A stretch of 49,801 nucleotides of DNA, taken from CAYMYN01 sp964394665. GTDB lineage: Bacteria; Planctomycetota; UBA1135; GCA-002686595. The position numbers and the translations under genes were made by a program. This document shows, piece by piece, positions 17,327 through 24,249 of this stretch. The stretch is taken from NCBI GenBank assembly GCA_964394665.1, contig CAYMYN010000031.1:1-49801 (forward strand). Direction: 5' to 3'. Each line of letters opens with the position of its first letter. Position 1 is the first letter of the stretch. The notes below the pieces were generated by a model. That model made no database searches, was not told the DNA's origin, and was given only the letters and a program-made list of their open reading frames with translations.

Positions 17327-17345
17327 AGCCCCCGGGCACCGGCCC

Positions 17346-18311
17346 TCACGCCCGGCGCGCGAGCACCCGCAGGCGCGCGGGCGGCAGCAGACGCAGGCGC
17401 ATCAGCGCATCCAGGGCGCGGAAAGCCGTCCGCAGCAACGCCGTGCGCGGCGTCAGCGGACCCTTGAAGATCTCGGCCGGGAACGGCACCGAGCCCTCGA
17501 CGTGCACGACCTCGAAGCCCGTCTCGCGCAGCAGCCGCAGCAGGGTACGGCGGTCGAACTCGACCACGTGATAGGGCCGACCGGCGTGCTCCTCCGGGCC
17601 GAGCTTGAGGATGCGCAGCAGCCCCGGACCGAGGAATCGCCGCGGCAGCAGGCGCCCGAGCTCCAGCAGGAGGCGGAACCAGGGCGAGTTGACGTAGCTC
17701 GGCACGACCACGAGCAGGTGCCCCCCCGGCTCCAGCAAGCGCCGCAGGGTGCGCAGGGTCCCGCGCGGGGAGAGCGTGTGCTCGAGCACGTTGTCCGCGA
17801 CCGCCAGGTCGAAGGTCGCCGGCGCGTAGGGCGCGTCCTCGAGCAGTCCGACGTGGATCTCGAGGCCCAGCTCCTCGCGCGCGAAACGCGCCGCCGGGGC
17901 CGAGAGCTCGACGCCCTGCACGCGATGACCGCGCCGGCGCGCGGCCTCGAGGAAGAACCCACCGGCGGCGCCCAGCTCGAGCAGCCGCCCGAAGCCGCCG
18001 GTCTCGCGCTCCAGACGCGCGACCTCGCCGTCGTACTGCGCCAGCAGCTCCGGGCCGCGCTCGAAGTAGCTCTCGGTCTCGACGCCCAGGTTGTAGCCGT
18101 CGGTGAAGTACCGCAGGTCGGCGTACATGCGCGCCAGGGCCTCCCCATCCGGGAGCGGATCGACGTGGACCAGCCCGCAGAAGCCGCAGCGCACCAGGTC
18201 GAAGCGCTGCTCGCCGCAGCGGTACATGCCGCGGCGGTACGGGGCCGCGTCCGCCCCGCTGCAGAGCAGACACCCGGCCCGTTCGACGCTTGCCCCCCGG
18301 TTCGCGCCCAT
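17346..18311 (-). CDS. SAM-dependent methyltransferase with N-terminal zinc-finger-like cysteines
   Basis: A 321-residue class I methyltransferase. The N-terminus has two cysteine pairs (CLLCSG and CGFCG), separated by about 25 residues, that resemble a zinc ribbon found in several sugar- and antibiotic-modifying methyltransferases. The SAM core follows: LLELGAAGGFFLEAARRRG (motif I), VQGVELS, DLAVADNVLEHTLSP and GGHLLVVVPSY. The C-terminal part (HVVEFDRRTLLRLLRETGFEV) is standard for the family. Its convergent neighbour encodes the lipid-sugar enzymes, with only 19 nt between stops, so a role in cell-surface glycan modification is plausible but not shown. A short open frame and a TACATT box lie upstream. 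ATG at 18311 was chosen because the cysteine motif starts soon after. Confidence 0.87.
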   Translation of the reverse strand: MGANRGASVERAGCLLCSGADAAPYRRGMYRCGEQRFDLVRCGFCGLVHVDPLPDGEALARMYADLRYFTDGYNLGVETESYFERGPELLAQYDGEVARLERETGGFGRLLELGAAGGFFLEAARRRGHRVQGVELSAPAARFAREELGLEIHVGLLEDAPYAPATFDLAVADNVLEHTLSPRGTLRTLRRLLEPGGHLLVVVPSYVNSPWFRLLLELGRLLPRRFLGPGLLRILKLGPEEHAGRPYHVVEFDRRTLLRLLRETGFEVVHVEGSVPFPAEIFKGPLTPRTALLRTAFRALDALMRLRLLPPARLRVLARRA

Positions 18312-18327
18312 CCTGCCCCCCTGGCCC

Positions 18328-18468
18328 TCAGCCGGCGCGTGCCGGTGCGGGCCGCCCCTCCGGTTCGTGGGTCGCAACGGGCGAGACCACCGAGCTCCGA
18401 TGCGCCCCCCCGGCCGCGGCGCGGCGGGAGACGCCCAGGGTGCGGAGCGTGACGCGATCTCGGGACAT
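18328..18468 (-). CDS. Possible 46-residue small ORF in the methyltransferase leader
   Basis: An ATG at 18468 lies 9 nt after a TACATT box, the most AT-rich promoter-like patch nearby, and opens a frame of 46 codons that stops 16 nt before the methyltransferase ATG. The predicted peptide is Arg/Ser/Ala-rich (starts MSRDRVTLRTLGVSRRA) and matches nothing I know. It could be a translated leader that couples to the methyltransferase, or chance. The arrangement of box, spacing and start matches the leaderless genes elsewhere in the window, which is the only support. Confidence 0.3.
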   Translation of the reverse strand: MSRDRVTLRTLGVSRRAAAGGAHRSSVVSPVATHEPEGRPAPARAG

Positions 18469-18477
18469 GGTGAGGGA

Positions 18478-18483
18478 AATGTA
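18478..18483 (-). promoter_or_regulatory. TANNNT -10 box in the methyltransferase leader
   Basis: TACATT within GGATACATTTCC on the minus strand, 9 nt before the ATG of the small ORF and about 165 nt before the methyltransferase. No -35 box is recognisable. Confidence 0.4.
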
Positions 18484-18579
18484 TCCCGCGAGGCACTCTG
18501 GGGCCCGGCGAATCGGGCTCGGCCGGGCTCTCGGGAGGTCCACGCCCCCCGCACCCCTCGCCCCCGGGGCCCGTGGGCC

Positions 18580-20061
18580 TCAGGGCCGCAGCCAGGCCGC
18601 GCAGTCCGGATAGAGGCCGACGAGCACCGCGCGGCTCGCCCCGCGCAGCACCTGGACGAGCTCCCCGGCGCCGCCCGCCAGCCTGGACTCGGACCCGCGG
18701 GCCGACCTCAGGGCCGCGCGCAGGGTCTCGCGGCGCTCGAGGAGCGCGCGCTCGAGCGCGTCGCGCCAGATGCGCGGGGGCTCGCGGTCGCGCCACACGC
18801 CCCGCCCGCGGCCATGGTGCGAGACCGCCAGGTAGCGCAGCAGCAGCTCGCGCGCGGTGCGTTCGAGCAGCGGCTCGCTCCAGGCCACCCGCGGCCGCTC
18901 CTCGCCCTTCACGACGCGGTAGGCGCGCGCGACGCCCAGGCCGCCGGCCGCGCCGAGGATGCCCCCGAGCAACGCCCCACCGCCCAGGGTCAGGCCGCCG
19001 GCGGTCGCGTCGCCCGCCAGGCCGCCGGCCACGCCCAGGCCGATCGCGCCCCACAGGCTGGCCTTGCGCGGGTCGAGGTCGCGGGCGGTCTGGGCGAAGT
19101 CGAGGGTGGCCGTCTCGAGCTCGACCGCCGCGCGCCCCTCGAGCCCGTGCAGGGCGATCAGGCGCGTGACGGTGGCCTGCATGCCCTCCACCATGCGCTC
19201 GCGCAGGAGGCCCATGGCCTTGCGCCGATCGACGCCGAATCCGCCCTCCTCGAGCGGCTCGTCGTCGCGCGCGGCCCGCGCGAGCTCGGCCGCGAGCGCG
19301 CGCTGGGACTCCTCGAAGACCTCGAGCAGGCGCGCGCGCCAGGCCGCGAGCAGGCGTTCGGCCAGCGCGCGGCGCTCGGGCGCCAGCAACGCGGCCACGC
19401 GCTCGAGCACCAAGCCCTCCTGCACCCAGCAGCGGGCGAAGGCGTCCAGGGAGAGGGCGTCGCGCACGACCTCGAAGCGCGCCAGGTGCGTCAGCCATCG
19501 TCGCGCATCCGCGCGTTGTTCCTCGGCGTCGCGCGGCGGACCGGTCTGGTTGAGCACGAGCAGCACCGGTCTCCCCGCGCGCTCGAGCAGCTCCATCTCC
19601 GGGGCCACGTAGCCGGCGTCCGCCGGGTGCTCACTGGCGTTCACGAGGTAGAGCACGACGTCCGCGCGCTCGAGCACGTTGCGCAGCGCCGATTGGCTGC
19701 ACCACAGGGGCCGCTCCCGCTGGGGATCGAGCTGCTGGGCGAGGATCCACTCCAGGGGTGCTTCCCGCTCGCGCAGCAGCGCGGCCAGGCGCGCCGAGTC
19801 GCCGAAGCCGGGCGTGTCCCACAGGTCCAGGCGCTCGCCCGCCGGGGTCTCGACCAGGGTGTGCCGGCCGTCCTCGAGGGTCACGTGGGCCTGGTCGAGC
19901 ACGTCCCCGATGTCGCGCCGCAGCAGCGTGCGGGCCAGGGTCGTCTTGCCGACGTTGGTGTGCGAGACCAACGAGAGCCCCAGCGCGCGCCCGTCCCGCC
20001 GCTGGCCCCCGGCGCCCCCATCGGGGGCTCCCTGCACCCCCTCGCCGAGTTCCGCAGCCAT
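18580..20061 (-). CDS. DUF3482 family membrane-associated GTPase
   Basis: A 493-residue protein. The N-terminal TrmE-like GTPase domain has P-loop SHTNVGKTT (residues 33-41, first Gly replaced by Ser), G3 WDTPGFGDS (81-89) and LNQTG in place of NKxD. The C-terminal DUF3482 part has a long Gly/Ala-rich segment (about 325-370, GLGVAGGLAGDATAGGLTLGGG and on) that could insert in a membrane. In many proteobacteria DUF3482 GTPases are encoded next to DUF2868 membrane proteins; here a DUF2868 gene lies 2.5 kb away on the same strand (22528-24030). Function of the pair is unknown. The ATG has TAGGAT 9 nt upstream and no ribosome site, so the message is probably leaderless. Confidence 0.87.
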   Translation of the reverse strand: MAAELGEGVQGAPDGGAGGQRRDGRALGLSLVSHTNVGKTTLARTLLRRDIGDVLDQAHVTLEDGRHTLVETPAGERLDLWDTPGFGDSARLAALLREREAPLEWILAQQLDPQRERPLWCSQSALRNVLERADVVLYLVNASEHPADAGYVAPEMELLERAGRPVLLVLNQTGPPRDAEEQRADARRWLTHLARFEVVRDALSLDAFARCWVQEGLVLERVAALLAPERRALAERLLAAWRARLLEVFEESQRALAAELARAARDDEPLEEGGFGVDRRKAMGLLRERMVEGMQATVTRLIALHGLEGRAAVELETATLDFAQTARDLDPRKASLWGAIGLGVAGGLAGDATAGGLTLGGGALLGGILGAAGGLGVARAYRVVKGEERPRVAWSEPLLERTARELLLRYLAVSHHGRGRGVWRDREPPRIWRDALERALLERRETLRAALRSARGSESRLAGGAGELVQVLRGASRAVLVGLYPDCAAWLRP

Positions 20062-20070
20062 CGGGCGCCC

Positions 20071-20076
20071 ATCCTA
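20071..20076 (-). promoter_or_regulatory. TANNNT -10 box, leaderless-type, for the DUF3482 GTPase
   Basis: TAGGAT on the minus strand ends 9 nt before the ATG at 20061. It shares the 93-nt divergent spacer with the box at 20141. Confidence 0.4.
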
Positions 20077-20140
20077 GCCGCGTTGGAACCCGACTCCACC
20101 GCCCAGCACGCCGCGCCGTGCACCCCGCGCCGGTGGGGAC

Positions 20141-20146
20141 TACCAT
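20141..20146 (+). promoter_or_regulatory. TANNNT -10 box, leaderless-type, for the SGNH membrane protein
   Basis: TACCAT ends 8 nt before the ATG at 20155; no ribosome site between. Confidence 0.4.
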
Positions 20147-20154
20147 CGCGCCCC

Positions 20155-21720
20155 ATGACGGGGCCCGACCAACTCCCGGCGCGGGGCCTCGCCCAGCGCC
20201 TGGGTGCACTGCTGGGGAGCGCGGCCCTGGGGCTCGGCGCCGCCGCGACCCTGCTGGCCAGCGCGGGGCTGGCCTCCCTGCGGGACGGCCTCGCGCCGGT
20301 CTGGGGCTGGAAGCTCTGGGCGTTGCTCGCCGCCGCGCTCGCCGCGGGGTCCCTGACCCTGCGCGCGGCGCTCCTCGCCCTGCCGCCGGCGCGGGGCGCG
20401 CGCGTGTACGTCGGCGCCGCCCACGCGCGCGCGCTCCTGATCGTCACCATGGCGACGGCGCTGGTGACGTTGACGGCCTTGCAGCCCTTCGCGCTCGAAA
20501 GCGCGCTGGCCGCCGCGGTGTTGGGCGGCGGGGTGTTCGGGGTCTGGGCGCTCGCCCTGGCCCGCCTCGGCCCGCCGCGCGGGAAGCTGCGGCGCGGGCT
20601 GGGCGCGCTCGCTTTCTCGTTGGCGATCAGCCTCTTGGGCGTCGAGCTCGCCCTGCGCGCCGTGAGCGCGTTGCGCCCGCATCCCTTGCTCGCGGCCGGC
20701 GGCAGCGACGCGCGCGCCTTCCTCGACGCCTGGCGGCTGGTGCCCGGCGAGCCGAGGTACCGCTTCCCGGTCAACTCGCGCGGCGACTACGAGTACGAGT
20801 GGACCGGCCGCGCCGCGGGCCAGCGCCTGGTCGTCTCGATCGGCGACTCGTTCAGCACCAGCACCGTGCCCCTGCCGCTGCACTTCACGAGCATCGCCGA
20901 GCGCCACTGCGCGGACCTCGAGGTCTACAACATGGGCGCCCCGGGCATCGGCCCGCCGGAGTACCTGCTCTTGCTGCAGGAGGAAGCCCTGCCGATGCAG
21001 CCCGACCTGGTGCTCGTGAACCTGTTCGTCGGCAACGACCTGCGCTTCCGCTCGCCGCAACCCCTGGACGTCCCGGGCCTGCGCGCGTGGCTGGACGCCG
21101 ACCGGGTCGTCGGCGCGCGGCTGCTGCGGCGCCTCGCCGCGCTCTCCCGGGAACGCGAGCGCCAAGGGGGCGCGCCGATCGGCGTCGCCCAGGGCGCTGC
21201 GGGCAGCGGCGAGCTCGTCGAGACGCCCGAGCAGGCCTGGGCGGCCTTCCCCTTCACCGCCGACCCCAGCCTCGAGCGCCCGATGTTCTCCGACGAGGAG
21301 TTCCTGCGCATCGAGAGCGGCCGCGCGATCGTGTGCGACGCGGGGCTCGCGCCCTACGACGCGCTGACCGAGATCCTGGACCGCATGCTGCGCATCGCGG
21401 GCCGCACGCCGCTCGTGATCCAGCTCATCCCCGACGAGTTCCAGGTCAACGACGCGCTGTGGGCCGAGGTGCTCCCCGCCTGGAGCGGGCGCGAGATGGA
21501 ACGCTACCGGCCCCAACGGTTGGTGCGCGCCTGGTGCGATGCGAACGGCGTCGACCTCGTCGATCCGCTCGAGCGCCTGCTCGCGGCCGAGGACAACGCC
21601 GCCGGCACGCGCCGCACCTACCACGTGCGCGACACGCACTGGAACGCGCTGGGGAACCGCGTGGCGGGCGAGGTGCTGGGCGAGTACCTGTGCCGGCGCC
21701 TGGAGCTCCCCGCGCGCTGA
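20155..21720 (+). CDS. Membrane protein with AlgJ/AlgX-like SGNH domain
   Basis: A 521-residue protein with about five N-terminal membrane helices (residues roughly 15-165) followed by a periplasmic SGNH-hydrolase domain. Catalytic blocks are visible: IGDSFS (nucleophile Ser, about residues 229-234), LFVGNDL (block III) and RDTHWNALGNRVAG near the C-terminus. The Asp-Thr-His-Trp-Asn form is characteristic of the AlgJ/AlgX/DHHW family, which moves or removes acetyl groups on exported polysaccharides. No MBOAT partner is present in the window. It transcribes divergently from the DUF3482 GTPase and sits between it and its usual partner. Enzymatic class is likely; substrate unknown. Confidence 0.8.
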   Translation: MTGPDQLPARGLAQRLGALLGSAALGLGAAATLLASAGLASLRDGLAPVWGWKLWALLAAALAAGSLTLRAALLALPPARGARVYVGAAHARALLIVTMATALVTLTALQPFALESALAAAVLGGGVFGVWALALARLGPPRGKLRRGLGALAFSLAISLLGVELALRAVSALRPHPLLAAGGSDARAFLDAWRLVPGEPRYRFPVNSRGDYEYEWTGRAAGQRLVVSIGDSFSTSTVPLPLHFTSIAERHCADLEVYNMGAPGIGPPEYLLLLQEEALPMQPDLVLVNLFVGNDLRFRSPQPLDVPGLRAWLDADRVVGARLLRRLAALSRERERQGGAPIGVAQGAAGSGELVETPEQAWAAFPFTADPSLERPMFSDEEFLRIESGRAIVCDAGLAPYDALTEILDRMLRIAGRTPLVIQLIPDEFQVNDALWAEVLPAWSGREMERYRPQRLVRAWCDANGVDLVDPLERLLAAEDNAAGTRRTYHVRDTHWNALGNRVAGEVLGEYLCRRLELPAR

Positions 21721-21742
21721 TCGGGCCCAGCGCGGACAGCGC

Positions 21743-22531
21743 TCAACGCGGCCGGCCGAGCCCCTCGTCGAGGGCCTGGCGCAGCGGCTCGGGCAAGGCC
21801 GGCAGCTCGCGCAGGAAAGCGGCCTCGAGCTCGGCGGCGTAGCGCGGATCGCGGGCGCGTTCGAAGGTGCGCGGCAGGATCGCCAGCACGCGCCAAGCGC
21901 GCTGACGGACGCGTTCTTCCCCGTCGCGCGTCAGGCGCTGCGCCAAGCGGTACAGCTCGATGCCCCCGGGGTCGACGCGTTGCAGCGTGCGCAGCGAGCG
22001 CCGGCGCACCTCCGGATCGGGATCGCGGTCGAGGCGCGCGAGCTCGGGTAGGGCCGCGCGGGCGTCGGCACCGAGGGCCTCGAAGACCTCCAGGGCGCGC
22101 AGTCGCACGCGCGGTTCCTCCGAGCGCAACAGGACCTCGATCACCGTCGGGACGACGGCCGCCCCGCCGCGGCCGAGCAGGGCCAGGGCCTCGTCGACGC
22201 GGGCGCCGTCCCCGCGGGCCACGGCCCGCGCGAGCACCTCCCCACCCCGGGGTGCGAGGCTCGCCAGGCTGCGCGCCGCGGCTGCGGCGACCTCGGCGTC
22301 GAAGTCCTTGGTGACGCCCGCCAACGCCCCCAAGGTCCCGGGCACCTCCCCGTCGGGCACGCGGGCGAGGGCCCGCACGGCGAGCAGCCGTCGGCCCGCG
22401 TCCTCCTGGCCGAGGTCCGCACGCCAAGCGGCCCACGGCCGGCGCGACGCGAGCGGCAAGGCGGCCAGGGCGACGACCAGCGCCCACAGCGCCAGCCGAC
22501 CCACGGGGGTCCGCGGCTGGAGCACGTTCAC
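21743..22531 (-). CDS. HEAT-repeat protein with N-terminal membrane anchor
   Basis: A 262-residue protein. Residues about 9-28 form a hydrophobic anchor. The rest is a run of helical pairs with the HEAT/PBS-lyase pattern, for instance RLLAVRALARV, VAAAAARSLASL, PRVRLRALEVFEALG and PEVRRRSLRTLQRVD, spaced about 30-40 residues apart. Such repeats bind other proteins. The start codon overlaps the stop of the upstream DUF2868 gene by four bases (ATGA), so the two are translationally coupled and probably act together at the membrane. No catalytic motif is visible. It ends 22 nt from the converging SGNH gene. Confidence 0.8.
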   Translation of the reverse strand: MNVLQPRTPVGRLALWALVVALAALPLASRRPWAAWRADLGQEDAGRRLLAVRALARVPDGEVPGTLGALAGVTKDFDAEVAAAAARSLASLAPRGGEVLARAVARGDGARVDEALALLGRGGAAVVPTVIEVLLRSEEPRVRLRALEVFEALGADARAALPELARLDRDPDPEVRRRSLRTLQRVDPGGIELYRLAQRLTRDGEERVRQRAWRVLAILPRTFERARDPRYAAELEAAFLRELPALPEPLRQALDEGLGRPR

Positions 22532-24030
22532 GCCAAGACCCCCACGGCGCGCTCAGGGTACAGGCCCCCCCGCAGGGCCTCCAGGTCGGCCATCCCGCGG
22601 GAGTCCTCGAGGCGCACGAACACGGCCCGCAGGCCCGCCTCGCGCACGGTGCGGCGCCAACTGCGCCGACGCTCCTCGACGCGTTCCTCGGCCAGGCGAT
22701 CGGAACCCATGCGCTCGACGTAGGGCCCCTCGTCGACGCACACGAGCAGGGCCGCGTCCCCCGCCCCGCCCTCGACCCCGCGCCGGGCTTCCTCCACCAG
22801 TTGGCCGTGCACCTCCTGCTCGGGCGACTGGGCGAGGTTGAAGAGCAGCACGCGACAGGCGTGGCCGGTGGGGCCCGCCGCCGGCGTCGGCAGGCTGCCG
22901 CCGTAGGGCAGGGGTTCCTCGAAGCGCACCCGCGCGCGGTTGCCCAACAGTTCCAGCAGCAGCTCGACCAGCGCCCCGCGGGCGCGCGCCGAGGGCTGGA
23001 AGGAGTAGGGCCAGACCGTCGCCTCCCGATCGTCGCCGCGCTCCGGCGCGCTCACCCGCAGGGCGTAGGGATCGGAGCGCCAGTCGAAGGGCAGCTCCTG
23101 CACGAGCCGGCGCGCGCGACGGGCGGCGAGGGCGGCCAGGATCGCGCGCGGCAGGACCACCCAGGCCGCGAGGTTCACGGCCCACAGGTGGATCCAGGGC
23201 GCCGCGCCCTCGGGGTGCTCGCGCAGGCGCGCCAGGTGCTCGGCATCCGGCAACTCGAAGCCCAGGAGCGCCGCGGCCGGGCCGAGCAACACGCCGAGCA
23301 ACGCGCCCGCCCCCTCGGGGTCGAGGAAGGTGCTCTCCCAGGTGGCCTCGAAGGCCAACACCAGCCCGCGCAGGTAGAGGCTCGCGATCACCCCCAGGGC
23401 GAAGCCCAGGGCCGAGAGGTGCAGCGCCGCGCGCACCCGCGCCGCGCCGAGGGGCCAGGAAGCGGCCAGCCAATCCCGCGTGAAGCGCGCCAACACGCGC
23501 GCCTCGCTCGCCGCCGCGTCGCCCGCCGCCGCGGGCGCGGCGCGCAGGGCGCGCTCGCCGAGCCGGGCTAGCAGGCGCGCGTGCAGCGGCGCGTTCGGGG
23601 GATCGTCCGACCGCCCATCCCGGCCCCGGCCGCGCCTGCGCGCGAGCGCGCCGAAGGCCAGCGCGAGGTAGACGGCGAGGTTCCAGGCGAGCAGACCCGT
23701 CAGCGGGAAGGCGAGCACGTGCACCCGGCGACCGCCCCCCAGGTGATCGAAGGCCGCGCCCAACACGAACGCGACCAGGGCCGGCGCCCAGGCCGGCGGA
23801 AGCCACACGCCGCCCGAGCGGCCGGCGAGCGCCAAGCGCGGGCGAAGCTCGCCCGCCTCGCGGCACAGGATCCGCGCACGCAGCGCGAGGAAGGCCCCGC
23901 CCTGGGCGCCCTGGGCGCGCGCCTCCTGCCCCGCGCGGCGTCGCGCGGCGGGCTCGAGCAAGCGCCCCTCGGGGTCCCCCTCCTCGAGCGCGCGGGCGAG
24001 CACGTAGTCGCGGACCGCGGCGGCGTTCAT
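22528..24030 (-). CDS. DUF2868 family membrane protein
   Basis: A 500-residue protein with the DUF2868 layout. A soluble N-terminus (ARALEEGDPEGRLLEPAARRRA) precedes two helices near residues 80-130. A second pair of helices lies near 205-260 and another around 290. The C-terminal soluble region (from about 330) includes WPYSFQPSARARGALVELL, typical of the family. In other bacteria DUF2868 is encoded beside DUF3482 GTPases, one of which lies 2.5 kb downstream here. Its 3' end overlaps the HEAT-repeat gene by four bases. The ATG at 24030 matches the usual family start better than the upstream ATG at 24051. Biochemical role is unknown; a membrane partner of the GTPase is the best inference. Confidence 0.82.
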   Translation of the reverse strand: MNAAAVRDYVLARALEEGDPEGRLLEPAARRRAGQEARAQGAQGGAFLALRARILCREAGELRPRLALAGRSGGVWLPPAWAPALVAFVLGAAFDHLGGGRRVHVLAFPLTGLLAWNLAVYLALAFGALARRRGRGRDGRSDDPPNAPLHARLLARLGERALRAAPAAAGDAAASEARVLARFTRDWLAASWPLGAARVRAALHLSALGFALGVIASLYLRGLVLAFEATWESTFLDPEGAGALLGVLLGPAAALLGFELPDAEHLARLREHPEGAAPWIHLWAVNLAAWVVLPRAILAALAARRARRLVQELPFDWRSDPYALRVSAPERGDDREATVWPYSFQPSARARGALVELLLELLGNRARVRFEEPLPYGGSLPTPAAGPTGHACRVLLFNLAQSPEQEVHGQLVEEARRGVEGGAGDAALLVCVDEGPYVERMGSDRLAEERVEERRRSWRRTVREAGLRAVFVRLEDSRGMADLEALRGGLYPERAVGVLA

Positions 24031-24151
24031 CGCCCCGCGCCCCCATCCCACCCGCGGACTCGCCGTGCGTGCACGCGCAGAGGGTCCGCGCGCGCCCGGA
24101 CGAGGTCAAGCGTGGGCCCGGACGCGCCTCGCCCCGACCTGCGCCCCGGCC

Positions 24152-24157
24152 TAAGAT
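24152..24157 (+). promoter_or_regulatory. Possible -10 box for the tamB-omp85 operon
   Basis: TAAGAT in the divergent spacer, 92 nt before the proposed GTG start of the TamB-type gene. No ribosome site is visible, so the start itself is uncertain. Confidence 0.3.
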
Positions 24158-24249
24158 GGCGCCCCCTCGCAGGCTGGCGAACGGATGGCGCGTTCCCCGA
24201 GGAGTGCGCACGAACGCCGGCCGCGACAGGGTCGCCCCCGCACCAGGCC

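Noticed and set aside
23581..24249. Upstream extension of the TamB-type frame
   Set aside because: Overlaps the DUF2868 gene and its start on the other strand; no signal sequence and no usable start except the GTG at 24250.
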